Origin: an uncultured Flavobacteriales bacterium
GTDB lineage: Bacteria; Bacteroidota; Bacteroidia; Flavobacteriales_D; Crocinitomicaceae
Direction: 5' to 3'
DNA length: 64,000 nt
Assembly (NCBI GenBank): GCA_905478665.1
Contig: CAJQJL010000114.1
Coordinates: forward strand, 1 to 64,000
A program made the position numbers and the translations under genes. Below are positions 33,900 through 43,758 of the stretch, one piece after another; positions within the stretch are counted from its first letter, which is position 1, and every line of letters begins with the position of its first letter. Under the pieces are notes generated by a model, which saw only the letters and a list, made by a program, of their open reading frames with translations, did no database searches and had not been told where the DNA came from.

Positions 33900-34574
33900 C
33901 TAGTGAGGGGTTGACATCCGTTTTCTTATCAACTTAAGTGACCAATACACCATATTCAGGAAAATTCCCATAAAAATAGTTACCCCCCATGTTCTCGGAT
34001 GATCAAATGGGTGAAGAAAACGATCGCTCACATCGTAGATAATTCCAGACGGATGATGTACAATGTCCCAACTGTTCCAACGAAGGTAGCGCCCTAAGTA
34101 AATTCCAAAACTTGACAGGAAAAGGAATGCAGTTGACAAAATGGAAGTCCATGTCGAACTCATTTTTTTCTGCATCAGTTTCTCAATATCCCAAAGACTG
34201 AGCATCCCGAACACTAACCCAACCCATGCGAATGATAAGATGAGAATTAAATCAAACCAAATGGGCATTGATGAGTTTGCATTGAGGTGAAACAAATCTG
34301 TTAAAATGTAGGGTGCATTCGGAAAGAACAGGAGCCAAAAGAAGAGAAGTAGAACGATTGTCCGCTTCTTGTTCTGAATTTCTGGTTTCAACATGACAAG
34401 GCTACTTAAGGCCCATGGAATAAACGCCAAAAATAGATTCCAGTTTAGAAAAAGAAACATTTTCGTATCCGTGTAGGAGTAGCGGTAAATGGAAAAGAAA
34501 AAACACAAGATGCATGAGACTCCTAAGAAAATAGTTTCATTAAGGCGGTTGCCTTTTTTGAGGGAAGTTAACAT
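33900..34574 (-). CDS. DUF1361 membrane protein
   Basis: 224 aa with about six transmembrane helices. LFFPNAPYILTDLFHL in the middle and GIYLGRYLRWNSWD towards the end are the conserved blocks of DUF1361, a family of unknown function. It overlaps the diacylglycerol kinase gene by 7 bp, so the two are translated together. A role in envelope lipid handling is suggested by that link only. Confidence 0.85.
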   Translation of the reverse strand: MLTSLKKGNRLNETIFLGVSCILCFFFSIYRYSYTDTKMFLFLNWNLFLAFIPWALSSLVMLKPEIQNKKRTIVLLLFFWLLFFPNAPYILTDLFHLNANSSMPIWFDLILILSFAWVGLVFGMLSLWDIEKLMQKKMSSTWTSILSTAFLFLSSFGIYLGRYLRWNSWDIVHHPSGIIYDVSDRFLHPFDHPRTWGVTIFMGIFLNMVYWSLKLIRKRMSTPH

Positions 34575-34945
34575 AGCTCAATAAGTTTAGGAATGAAAAT
34601 AAGACAGCCAATGGTGAGTGCCGTAATTGCGCCAATTAGGACTGCGCCAGCAGCAAGATCCTTTATCTTTTTAATTGTTGAATGTCGTTCTGGTGAAATG
34701 AAGTCTGCAATGTTTTCAATGGAAGTGTTAATGAGTTCAAGGATAAATACAAAACCAATTGCAAAGACGATCGCGATCCATTCAAATGTGGAAATCTCGA
34801 GTAGAAAGCCTAAAACAATGACGGCAATCGCTGCGATGAGGTGTAATAGTGCATTGTGTTCTTCCTTAATGAGTGTTCGGAGTCCGCTAAAGGCGTAGCT
34901 AAAACTTTTGATACGTTTAGAAATTGAGAATGGTTGATTTTTCAT
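34568..34945 (-). CDS. DagK-type small membrane kinase
   Basis: 125 aa, three transmembrane helices. ELINTSIENIADF and IKDLAAGAVLI are the catalytic motifs of the prokaryotic diacylglycerol kinase / undecaprenol kinase family. In Gram-negatives it recycles diacylglycerol from envelope polymer synthesis. The substrate could also be undecaprenol. It precedes DUF1361 with a 7-bp overlap. Confidence 0.9.
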   Translation of the reverse strand: MKNQPFSISKRIKSFSYAFSGLRTLIKEEHNALLHLIAAIAVIVLGFLLEISTFEWIAIVFAIGFVFILELINTSIENIADFISPERHSTIKKIKDLAAGAVLIGAITALTIGCLIFIPKLIELC

Positions 34946-35038
34946 ACGCGGCAGTTATACCGTGTTGAACGCAGGGATATCATAGAAAGTATATAGCCGA
35001 TAAGGATTTAAGTTTTTTTGGGAAATCTAGGATGTAGA

Positions 35039-37342
35039 TTAATCACATAAGGCGCAAAATGCACGCTTGATTTTGTGATTCCGAAGAATTTGAAATTCCT
35101 CGTTGATCCATTGACACCATTGTTCGCGATCGAGTTCGGCGGCTTTTTCATGAATGGCAATGTACTTAGGCTCATCCGTACTCAAATTGTACTTAGTTAG
35201 AGTATGTGCCAAAATAAACGTGGCTTCAGTATCCAATTTATCGGCGTCGAACATAGGAATGAGAAACTTGTTTGTCAGGTCATATCGGCTCCATTTATTG
35301 AAAAACTTAACGAGGTTTTTGGTGTCTTCAATGGGCAAATTTGCATCTGTGAAGTATTCGACGATAAAGTTGAAAGACTTATTTATTCCAGGGGCATCAT
35401 TTGTATGACCATAATATTGAAGGAAGGTAAGTTGTATGTTCAACATTAATTCTGGAGGAATGTTCTCATGAATGAGTCTTTCTACCTTCGTTGGGTGTAA
35501 TACATTCGAAAGGCGTTTGGCCGAAATGTCCCATGTCTTTAATAATTTAACACCAGTTAGTGCATATAAATGTAGCAAGTTTGATAAAGCAGTGGGAGAA
35601 AGATCTTTTTCCCGTTGGAGCCAGCTGTTGATAAATTCAGCGGACTTATAAATGTCGTGATCATAACAACGTGATAAAAGTGCGGCGGCATTTTGCACAA
35701 GTTCGGGATGTGCTTTGAATGCATCAAAAACATATCCGCTCAATAATAACTCGGGGTCAATAGACTCTACTTTGTACATCTCATACATTGCCTTGTTCGC
35801 CAAGTTCCAATTTCCAGTCGCCAGCGCAGTACGAAGGCTCAATTCGGTCTTGGCTTTAAGCGAGGTAGATGTTGATATCTCTCCGTAATAATTGATGTTT
35901 GCAGTTGATTTCCGCTGATCGAAAAGTAAAGAATCCCAATAAAGAGTTGTGTCTCCGGCTGCGATTAAATCTCTAAGTTCTCGCTTCGGAATGAGTGTAA
36001 GACTATCTGCAAACAAGTAGTTCAACTGGAAGTACATTTTTGCCCAGTTTTCATACGTTTCGATGGTAATTGGGATACCTTTAGTTTTTAATTGCCCAGT
36101 CAAATGTCTCTTAATGGTCTCTCCGCGCGACTCATGTAAACTGATGTTCTTGAGAGAATCACCTTCAATGGAACTATAGCTGACAATATTAATGGAATGC
36201 ACCTTTCCCGTACCCTTCTCGCGAATCTTTGGGTAATTAATGGGAGTGATAATATTCGTTTTGAAATTGTAGTGCAATTCTTCAGATGCAATAACCCCCT
36301 TATGGATCAGAGAAACATTCTTCGGATCGTATGGTACGGGATCGAAAGGGCGCAATTCATAATTTTTTGAAGGGGCGTTAGCCGGCACTAGGTATTTACA
36401 TTTCAATCCATTTTTGATCACTACGATGGAAGGTAAATATTTCTTGTGATTGAACGATTCTGGAATTTTTCCAAGGTTTGCAATTAAGCGGTATTCACTA
36501 AGTGCTTCGTTGCTATCCAATAACTCTTTTCTATACCGAGGTTGTATGAGAACACCGTCATACACAGGAGATAGATCCAGCTGATTTGGTTGGCCACATT
36601 CCAATTGTTCCTTAGTTATTAAGTCAACTGCCAGACCATCTTTGGGACCAGAAAAAATACGTTTGAAATACGCAAGATCATGGTAGTAGAGCTTCGCCTG
36701 ACCGTCCTCAATCACAACGCTATTACAAACGTTTGTTAGGATGTTTACTAAGTTCTTAAAGAGTCCATCGCAGTCTTGTTGTTGCGCGCGAAGACCAAAA
36801 GCATTGTTGGATAACTGCCCTTCGATACGAACACCCAATTTGCCAAATACCTGCGTCGCGTACACAATCTTTTTTTTTGACTGCGTTTTAAAACCAAAAT
36901 CACCGTAGACATATTCAGGGTCAATCATATTGGCATAATGACCGGGTGATTTTTTCCACTGCATAAACATTTTCTTTGCCAATTCTGCTACTTCCTTTTT
37001 GCGCAAAGGGAATTCTTGTTTTTCTGAGTATAGGATGTTTTCACCAATAATTTCAAAATCTTTGCTTCCACTTTTTCGCACGCGCTTTGCCGGTGTCGCC
37101 AAACTGCCTTTTTTCTCATCGTGACTGAGCATATCATATTTTGCCATGTAAGTGCTGTGCAAGTAAGCGGCTTTTTGTAAGACATCATGTTCTATGAGTG
37201 CTGGCAATCCAAGTGAGATCCGTAGTTCATTTACATGGTTCGCCAATTCAGTACGAAGTTGTGCTTTGTTAGCCTCCGACAATTGAGAAAAGCCAAATAA
37301 ATGAATGAAAAGGAATAGTAAAAAGAGGCTTTTTCGAAACAT
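35039..37342 (-). CDS. Large secreted CAP-domain protein
   Basis: 767 aa with a signal peptide (1-20, ending FGFSQ). Residues about 25-180 are a CAP/SCP domain (LRTELANHVNELRISLGLP, LHSTYMAKYDMLSHDEKKG, IGENILY, SPGHYANMIDPEYVYGDFGF), with His and Glu ligands in place. The next 590 residues have no domain I can name; a central part is beta-rich and includes SIEGDSLKNISLHESRGETIKRHL, and the last 250 or so are helical with a repeat-like look. There is no T9SS tail. CAP domains in bacteria bind or cleave wall or lipid ligands, mostly untested. Confidence 0.78.
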   Translation of the reverse strand: MFRKSLFLLFLFIHLFGFSQLSEANKAQLRTELANHVNELRISLGLPALIEHDVLQKAAYLHSTYMAKYDMLSHDEKKGSLATPAKRVRKSGSKDFEIIGENILYSEKQEFPLRKKEVAELAKKMFMQWKKSPGHYANMIDPEYVYGDFGFKTQSKKKIVYATQVFGKLGVRIEGQLSNNAFGLRAQQQDCDGLFKNLVNILTNVCNSVVIEDGQAKLYYHDLAYFKRIFSGPKDGLAVDLITKEQLECGQPNQLDLSPVYDGVLIQPRYRKELLDSNEALSEYRLIANLGKIPESFNHKKYLPSIVVIKNGLKCKYLVPANAPSKNYELRPFDPVPYDPKNVSLIHKGVIASEELHYNFKTNIITPINYPKIREKGTGKVHSINIVSYSSIEGDSLKNISLHESRGETIKRHLTGQLKTKGIPITIETYENWAKMYFQLNYLFADSLTLIPKRELRDLIAAGDTTLYWDSLLFDQRKSTANINYYGEISTSTSLKAKTELSLRTALATGNWNLANKAMYEMYKVESIDPELLLSGYVFDAFKAHPELVQNAAALLSRCYDHDIYKSAEFINSWLQREKDLSPTALSNLLHLYALTGVKLLKTWDISAKRLSNVLHPTKVERLIHENIPPELMLNIQLTFLQYYGHTNDAPGINKSFNFIVEYFTDANLPIEDTKNLVKFFNKWSRYDLTNKFLIPMFDADKLDTEATFILAHTLTKYNLSTDEPKYIAIHEKAAELDREQWCQWINEEFQILRNHKIKRAFCALCD

Positions 37343-37424
37343 ATCTGTAAATGCATCTTAAATATAAGAAATACTGTGAACAGTGAGTTGCCAGCGTAGA
37401 TAAACCCGATTAAATAGAGGGGCA

Positions 37425-37798
37425 CTATCGATGCAGGTTTTCCAAACTTTCGATAAGTGTTTCATTCTCTACAATGTAGGCGTCATTGGCATGTTTTGCA
37501 GTAGACTTTACAAACTCAAAAGGATGATTGTCATCTGTTCCTGTGAACACATCAATGTGATTTCCTTTTATAGCTCCACCGGTATCTCCGGCGAAAAAGT
37601 AGCCGTCGTGAAGAAATAGTGTGCTGTCTGAAATTCTGATTGTGTAACGTGCGCATAATATTCCGTTGCCCAAAGAGAGTATTTATTCAGCTCGGAAAGA
37701 TTTGTGGGAGATGTGAGATTCATTGAATCAACCTGAGCGTCAGTTGCAGAAGCAAATAACAAAAGGAAAATGGATTGTATTATTCGGCGGTGGTTCAT
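37425..37798 (-). pseudogene. Broken 3D-domain protein
   Basis: Two overlapping frames carry pieces of one protein. Frame one (37568-37798, 76 aa) has a signal peptide (ASATDAQ) and NKYSLWATEYY, the usual start of a 3D (Asp-box) domain. Frame two (37425-37673) has DGYFFAGDTGGAIKGNHIDVFTG, the usual end. In intact relatives as I recall them, more than a hundred residues lie between these blocks; here there are about twenty and a change of frame. An internal deletion not divisible by three explains both. No full-length copy is in the window. A sequencing error alone would not restore the missing part. Confidence 0.65.
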
Positions 37799-37920
37799 CT
37801 ACTTCTAAAGATAAAAATTAGTTGGCGGATTAGCCGTGTATATAAATTGATAAATCTTTAAATGGTGGACTCTACTGTTCTTTCAATTATCGTTAAATTC
37901 GTTGATTCAAAATTGTACAC

Positions 37921-38823
37921 ATGTCAATAGAGGTTAAAAACCTGTTCAAGTATTACGGAGACCAAGCAGCAGTGAAGGATATTTCTTTCAATGTGAACAA
38001 GGGAGAGATCGTTGGTTTTTTAGGGCCGAATGGTGCAGGGAAGTCAACGACTATGAAAGTGATCACGGGATATATTCCTGCCTCAGGAGGATCAGTGAAG
38101 GTATGTGGAATGCCTGTTTCTGTGGATTCGTTGAACACGCGTCAAGTGATTGGGTATTTGCCTGAGAATAATCCTTTGTATCTCGATATGTACGTGAAGG
38201 AATACTTGGCTTTTGTGGCGAAAATCTACAAGGTTAAAAATGTGAAGGAGCGAGTGGCTGAAATGATTCATCTAGTTGGACTTGAAGTGGAGCAAAAGAA
38301 AAAAATTGGAGCTTTATCAAAAGGTTATCGGCAGCGGGTAGGTTTAGCCCAGGCAATCATTCATGATCCAGAAGTACTTATCCTTGATGAGCCTACCTCT
38401 GGTCTTGACCCAAACCAGCTAGCCGAAATCCGAGGCCTTATAAAAACAATAGGTAAGGAGAAGACGGTAATGCTTTCAACGCACATTATGCAGGAAGTTG
38501 AAGCTATTTGTGACAGAATTGTGATTATTAATAAAGGAGAAATCGTCGCTGATGATACAGCTGCTGACCTGCAACTTGACGAGCTTCTACAGACAGTTTA
38601 TGTTGAGTTTGAAGGAGAAGTATCAAAAAGTCATTTGAAGAAAATTGCGGCTGTAAGCAAGCTAGAGCAAGTTGGGAACGGATGGCTTTTAGAGTCTAAG
38701 GAGAAGGAAGATCTCCGGAAGGAAATTTCACGATTTGCTCAAAACAACAATCTGTTGATATTGACTTTAAGAAAAGAAGAGAAATCACTCGAAGAAGTAT
38801 TTAAGAGTTTGACCAATAAGTAA
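37921..38823 (+). CDS. gldA: Gliding motility ABC transporter ATPase GldA
   Basis: 300 aa. Walker A GPNGAGKST begins at about residue 35, the signature ALSKGYRQRVGLAQAI and Walker B VLILDEPTSGLDP follow, and the H-loop is STH. The overall sequence, including YLPENNPLYLDMYVKEYL and the C-terminal LRKEEKSLEEVF, matches GldA of Bacteroidota gliding ABC transporters. The permease partners GldF and GldG are not nearby. tyrS starts 3 bp after the stop, so the two form an operon. The absence of GldFG leaves a related NatA-type exporter possible. Confidence 0.85.
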   Translation: MSIEVKNLFKYYGDQAAVKDISFNVNKGEIVGFLGPNGAGKSTTMKVITGYIPASGGSVKVCGMPVSVDSLNTRQVIGYLPENNPLYLDMYVKEYLAFVAKIYKVKNVKERVAEMIHLVGLEVEQKKKIGALSKGYRQRVGLAQAIIHDPEVLILDEPTSGLDPNQLAEIRGLIKTIGKEKTVMLSTHIMQEVEAICDRIVIINKGEIVADDTAADLQLDELLQTVYVEFEGEVSKSHLKKIAAVSKLEQVGNGWLLESKEKEDLRKEISRFAQNNNLLILTLRKEEKSLEEVFKSLTNK

Positions 38824-38826
38824 AAA

Positions 38827-40107
38827 ATGCCAAAGAATTTTATTGAAGAATTGCAGTGGAGAGGGATGATTCACGATATCATGCCTGGAACGGAAGAAGC
38901 ATTGATGAAGAAAATGAGTGCTGGATATGTTGGATTTGATCCAACGGCAGATTCATTGCACATCGGGAATCTCGTTCAAATTATGATTTTGGTGCATTTT
39001 CAACGTGCGGGACACAAGCCTTTTGCTTTGGTTGGTGGCGCGACAGGAATGGTTGGTGATCCATCGGGTAAATCTGCAGAGCGAAATTTGTTGGATGCTG
39101 AAACACTAGATCATAACGTGGCATGTGTCCAAGCGCAATTGGAGCAGTTTTTGGATTTTGAGAATGGCGAGAATGCAGCAGAAATGGTGAACAATTACGA
39201 TTGGTTCAAGAATATGAATTTCCTTGATTTCATTCGCGATGTTGGAAAACACATATCTGTCAATTATATGTTGGCTAAAGATTCTGTAAAGTCGCGTCTT
39301 GATACGGGGATGTCATTTACAGAGTTCTCTTACCAGTTGGTTCAGGGATATGATTTTTACTACTTGAATAAGCACAAGGATTGTATTGTTCAATTAGGCG
39401 GATCTGATCAATGGGGTAATATTGTTACAGGTACAGAACTGATTCGCCGTAAAGGTGGGGGAGAGGCTTATGCGGTTACCACACCCCTTATCAAGAAAGC
39501 CGATGGGACTAAATTCGGTAAGACGGAAAGTGGAACAGTTTGGCTTAGTCCAGAAAGAACGTCTCCTTACCAGTTCTACCAATATTGGTTGAATGCATCA
39601 GACGAAGATGCTGAGAACTTCATTAAGATTTTTACTCTTAAAGATAAAGAGGAGATTGACGCCTTAATAGCTTCACATAAAGAAGAGCCGCATATGCGTA
39701 GTTTGCAGAAAGCGTTGGCCGAAGATATCACGACACGTGTGCATGACGCTGAAGCCTTGAATACTGCAATCGCGGCAAGTAAAATTCTCTTTGGTAAATC
39801 AACAGCGGATGATTTGAAGGCGCTTTCAGAGAAGGATTTTTTCGCTGTATTTGACGGTGTTCCTCAGGCAACAGTTCCGCGTGATGAGGTCAATGCAGGT
39901 CTTGGAATTATTGATGCACTTTCAGCGAAGACTGGATTTCTTGGGTCTAATGGCGAAGCTCGAAGAGAATTGAAAGGAAATGCTATTTCTGTTAATAAAG
40001 AAAAGGTCAATGATCAATTCCAAATAACGACAGAAAGCCTCATCAATGATAAGTACGTTTTACTCGGTAAGGGAAAGAAGAACAACTATATTCTAATTGT
40101 AGAATAA
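38827..40107 (+). CDS. tyrS: Tyrosyl-tRNA synthetase
   Basis: 426 aa, full length. Class I synthetase with HIGN (about 46) and the KMSKS-equivalent [22 protein letters not shown] forms part of the Tyr site. A C-terminal S4-like RNA-binding domain covers about 355-426. It is 3 bp after gldA. The stop lies 1 bp from the stop of the convergent repeat protein. Confidence 0.97.
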   Translation: MPKNFIEELQWRGMIHDIMPGTEEALMKKMSAGYVGFDPTADSLHIGNLVQIMILVHFQRAGHKPFALVGGATGMVGDPSGKSAERNLLDAETLDHNVACVQAQLEQFLDFENGENAAEMVNNYDWFKNMNFLDFIRDVGKHISVNYMLAKDSVKSRLDTGMSFTEFSYQLVQGYDFYYLNKHKDCIVQLGGSDQWGNIVTGTELIRRKGGGEAYAVTTPLIKKADGTKFGKTESGTVWLSPERTSPYQFYQYWLNASDEDAENFIKIFTLKDKEEIDALIASHKEEPHMRSLQKALAEDITTRVHDAEALNTAIAASKILFGKSTADDLKALSEKDFFAVFDGVPQATVPRDEVNAGLGIIDALSAKTGFLGSNGEARRELKGNAISVNKEKVNDQFQITTESLINDKYVLLGKGKKNNYILIVE

Positions 40108-40108
40108 A

Positions 40109-43100
40109 TTACTCCTTCACGATACGAATTTGACCTTTCTCACCTTGGTCTAAACGCAAGATGTATGTTCCTGATGACAGGCTTTCAACACTGATGACTT
40201 GTTTCGAATCAAGACTTCCTTGAAGGAGAATTCTTCCTGAAGCATCATGAATAGCATAGTTAGTTCCCAACAGTTCTTCCTTACTTTGAATCTTAATACT
40301 ACCCATCGTCGGGTTTGGATAAACTGTGAGTCCAGAAGTATTCAACTCGTCCAGTCCAATTGTTGAAATCAAGGTACATGTACTTGTTTCGATACATCCT
40401 CCCAAGTCAATAATGACAGCATAATTTCCATTAACCGTCGGCGCAAAGGTTTGATTTGTTTCTCCGCTGATAGGAGCATTCCCGTTGTCACAATCTACCC
40501 ATTGGTAAGTTGCTCCAGCTTGCTGTGCGGTTAAAACATTACCCGATTCAGTTACCGTTGCATTTGGAATCGGATCAACTGTCAGATTGGTCGTAACATT
40601 ACTATCACAACCCGCTGAAGCAGTTAAGTTCGAAATATGTGTTTCGTCTACGGTGATGTTTGTAGAAATGGTACCGTCAGGATACGTATAATCCTCACCA
40701 GAACAAATATTCAAATTTTCAGTAACATCAATCGCCGATACAACGGTCAAATTTGTGACTATTGTTGAGTCGCAACCGTTAATTGTTAATAGCGTAGATG
40801 AATTTGATTCATCAGCAGTAATGTTACTCGATAAGGTTCCATCTGGGTAGGTGTAATCTGCACCTACACAAACTTCTACAGATTGCGTCAAGTTGTAAGA
40901 GGGGGCTAGTGTAACGTTTGTAACAACTATAGAATCACAGCCAGTTACCGCAGTAAGATTGCTCGTATGAGAGGTGTTTCCTGTTATGGTCTCCGAGAAT
41001 CCATCGGGGTAAGTAATGGTTGCGCCTGAACAAGCCATTACACCTTCTGAACTGTTGTAAGCAACATTCATTGTGACAGTTGTAACGATAACTGAATCGC
41101 AACCAGCTACAGATGTTAAATTGGAAGTATGCGACGTATTTGCTGTAATCGTCTCACTAAATCCATCGGGGTAAATAAATGTTGTACCATCACATGCAGT
41201 GGCACTTTCTGTAATGCTGTAATTTGCATCCATCGTCACGTTTGTCACCACAATTGAGTCACAGCCCTGAGTTGACAATAGGTTTGAGGTATGTGAAGTG
41301 TTTCCAGTAATTGTTTCTGTAAATCCATCTGGATAAACAACACTCGTATTTTCGCACGCTGAAATATTTTCAGAGGTATTGAATGCCGTCACCATCGTTA
41401 CGTTTGTAACAATTATTGAGTCGCAATTGTTTGTCGTTGTTAAATTGGAAGAATGTGAAGTGTTCGCCGTAATTGTTTCACTGAACCCGTCAGGATAAGT
41501 ATAGTTGCTACCGCTGCACACAGAGACGTTTTCAGAATTATTATATGCTGCAAACACGGTCACGTTCGTTACAATAGTTGAGTCGCAGCCAACACCTGTT
41601 GTTAAGTTAGACGTGTGCGCGGTGTTACCAGTGATTGTTTCTGAAAACCCATCTGGATAGACATATGTGTCGCCGTTGCACGCATTTACATTTTCAGAAA
41701 AACTATACGCTTGATTTGCCGTTACGTTGGTAACAATAATTGAATCACATCCCGCCACAGTAAGAAGGTTTGAAGTATGCGAAGTGTTTGAAGTAATCGT
41801 TTCAGAGAATCCATCAGGATAGGTAAATGCTGTATTCTCACATGCATTCACATTCTCTGATAAGTTGTACGCTGGGTTTACTGTTATTGTTTCCGATTCC
41901 AGAGGACTGTCACATCCATTTAATGTATATACAACCGAGTAGGTAGTTGTGGATGATGGTGTGACATTAATTGAAGCTGTGATATCTCCGCCAGGTGACC
42001 AAAGGTAAGTTCCTCCCCCTACAGCAGGTGTCGCTGTTAATGTAGTGCTTTGTCCTTCACAAATATTACCTGAAGAACTAACGGCAACACTTGGGCCAAC
42101 TCCAACAGTTACCGTACTTGTTGCGCTACTAGTACATCCTAGATATGAATAAGTCACAGTGTATGTTGTGCTTGAACCTGGATTTACATCGATGCTAGCT
42201 GTTGTTTCCCCACTAGGAGACCACAGGAAGGTTCCACCAGCAGCCGAAGGCACAGCAGTGAGTGTTTCTGGCCCCCCGCCACAAATAGAGGCATCATTCA
42301 CAGAGACTGTTGCGCCGTTGGTAACCTCAATGTCCAAATCTTGCGTTGTACATCCAATCGCGTTGCACGCCTGCAATGACACAGTGTATGTTCCAGGACT
42401 TGGCCAACAAATATTAAGAGGGTCTTGATCTGTAGAGGTTGGAGTACTAGAGCCAGGGAAAGTCCAGTTCCATGAAGTTGGTCCATTCGTACTGTTGTCA
42501 ACAAAGTCAATACAGCCAGAACCGCAAAGGGTTGTGCTGGACGGTGTCATCCATGCTACTGGAGCTGATGTTGCTGGCTCATACCACTGCGCAATATAAT
42601 TCATTGGATTCCCCTCAGCTTGTGTATATGCTCCGCCTGCAAAGAAAATTCCATTCCATGTGGTTGCCGATTTCACATACTCATCTATACCAGAAGCATC
42701 AAAGCCAAGTCCCATGGCAGACCAGCTTGTTCCATCCCATTTGGCTATTTTATTCGCGGGTGTTCCCCCTGCATTCGTGAAGTATCCTCCAGCTATAATG
42801 TCTCCATTATATTCATGAATCGCACGGCAGTATTCATTGAGGCCCGTTCCTAGCGGAGTCCAATTGGAACCATCGTACATTGCGACCCCCCCCATATTGT
42901 AATCTTCAGCTGCGGCATCTCCATCCCATAATTCGGGAAATTCGCCGCCCATATATAAGTTGCCGTCATTTGGATTTACGTACAAGACACGAACGCTTTC
43001 ATTGACTCCACCAACTAAATCAACACCACTGTTTCCACCAGCCCATCCACCAGTAGATGGGTCATATTTTACCACACCATCACTCGGTGAATTTCCGCCC

Positions 43101-43666
43101 ACATTGTTGAAATCGCCGCCAACCCATAGTTCGCCTTCAAATTCAGTCATGCATCGAATGTCATTACCAAAACTACCGATTGGCCCAACGGACTCCCATG
43201 CGGTTCCATTCCATTTTGCTATTCGAGCGATTGGTGCACCATCCGATTGTGTGAAATCACCTCCAATTACTAATTCATTGTTCCAAACTGTGCATGTGAG
43301 AACATCATTATTTACACCGTTACCAAGAGGAGTCCAAGAAACACCGTCCCAAACTGCTACCCCATTACACCCTACACAAGGTTGCTGAACATTCCAAAAA
43401 TCTCCGACGACTACTAATTTTCCGTCCCAAACGACACCTGCCCTTGCAACGATTCCTACTCCGCCACCTAGACAGTTCCACGACGCTCCATCCCACTCAG
43501 CAACTCTATTACAAGGATTGTTGAAGCTACCAAGGTTAATCAGTTTTCCATTCCAAGTCAGCATTCCGTGGCTACTGTTGTTAGTGCCACCACCAACATC
43601 TTGCCATGATTGTGCAAATGAGTTTATACCAATAAAAAGAGAGATAAAGAGAATAAGCGTTTTCAT
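40109..43666 (-). CDS. Giant T9SS surface protein with propeller, PKD and tandem repeats
   Basis: Start taken at ATG 43666 (MKTLILFISL, 1185 aa), giving a signal peptide ending INSFAQ; the frame opens six codons earlier. Residues about 20-365 repeat WDG..W..LG.G and a V.GG.F motif, a propeller-like array. A PKD domain follows (about 375-445, FVDNSTNGPTSWNWTFPG), then two Ig-like modules with TFLWSPSG or TYLWSPGG. Eight tandem 54-55-residue repeats come next, each with TYPDGFSETIT-like and GCDSIIVTNVT-like blocks and two cysteines. Last is a type A sorting domain (LTVYPNPTMGSIKI to the end). It is a T9SS-exported adhesin or structural surface protein. It is single and convergent with tyrS. Confidence 0.9.
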   Translation of the reverse strand: MKTLILFISLFIGINSFAQSWQDVGGGTNNSSHGMLTWNGKLINLGSFNNPCNRVAEWDGASWNCLGGGVGIVARAGVVWDGKLVVVGDFWNVQQPCVGCNGVAVWDGVSWTPLGNGVNNDVLTCTVWNNELVIGGDFTQSDGAPIARIAKWNGTAWESVGPIGSFGNDIRCMTEFEGELWVGGDFNNVGGNSPSDGVVKYDPSTGGWAGGNSGVDLVGGVNESVRVLYVNPNDGNLYMGGEFPELWDGDAAAEDYNMGGVAMYDGSNWTPLGTGLNEYCRAIHEYNGDIIAGGYFTNAGGTPANKIAKWDGTSWSAMGLGFDASGIDEYVKSATTWNGIFFAGGAYTQAEGNPMNYIAQWYEPATSAPVAWMTPSSTTLCGSGCIDFVDNSTNGPTSWNWTFPGSSTPTSTDQDPLNICWPSPGTYTVSLQACNAIGCTTQDLDIEVTNGATVSVNDASICGGGPETLTAVPSAAGGTFLWSPSGETTASIDVNPGSSTTYTVTYSYLGCTSSATSTVTVGVGPSVAVSSSGNICEGQSTTLTATPAVGGGTYLWSPGGDITASINVTPSSTTTYSVVYTLNGCDSPLESETITVNPAYNLSENVNACENTAFTYPDGFSETITSNTSHTSNLLTVAGCDSIIVTNVTANQAYSFSENVNACNGDTYVYPDGFSETITGNTAHTSNLTTGVGCDSTIVTNVTVFAAYNNSENVSVCSGSNYTYPDGFSETITANTSHSSNLTTTNNCDSIIVTNVTMVTAFNTSENISACENTSVVYPDGFTETITGNTSHTSNLLSTQGCDSIVVTNVTMDANYSITESATACDGTTFIYPDGFSETITANTSHTSNLTSVAGCDSVIVTTVTMNVAYNSSEGVMACSGATITYPDGFSETITGNTSHTSNLTAVTGCDSIVVTNVTLAPSYNLTQSVEVCVGADYTYPDGTLSSNITADESNSSTLLTINGCDSTIVTNLTVVSAIDVTENLNICSGEDYTYPDGTISTNITVDETHISNLTASAGCDSNVTTNLTVDPIPNATVTESGNVLTAQQAGATYQWVDCDNGNAPISGETNQTFAPTVNGNYAVIIDLGGCIETSTCTLISTIGLDELNTSGLTVYPNPTMGSIKIQSKEELLGTNYAIHDASGRILLQGSLDSKQVISVESLSSGTYILRLDQGEKGQIRIVKE
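40568..41869 (-). repeat. Eight in-frame 162-165-bp tandem repeats
   Basis: The region encodes eight consecutive units of 54 or 55 residues (the last two units have the extra residue), 1302 bp in all. Each has one Cys near position 10, YPDG near 17-20, and GCDS or NCDS near 40-43. Units 1-6 are closest; units 7 and 8 replace FSETIT with LSSNIT or ISTNIT. The divergence at DNA level argues against very recent expansion, but unequal recombination remains possible. Confidence 0.9.
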
Positions 43667-43758
43667 AGTCGGTCGGATTTGCATTCCTCAATTTAAATGA
43701 TTCAAGAAATGTTGTCTACGACAACAACGCTAAAACCATTGGGAAAGGTTGTCTCGCT

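Noticed and set aside
40568-41869. CRISPR or satellite array
   Set aside because: The 162-165-bp units are coding, in frame, and diverged; they encode protein modules.
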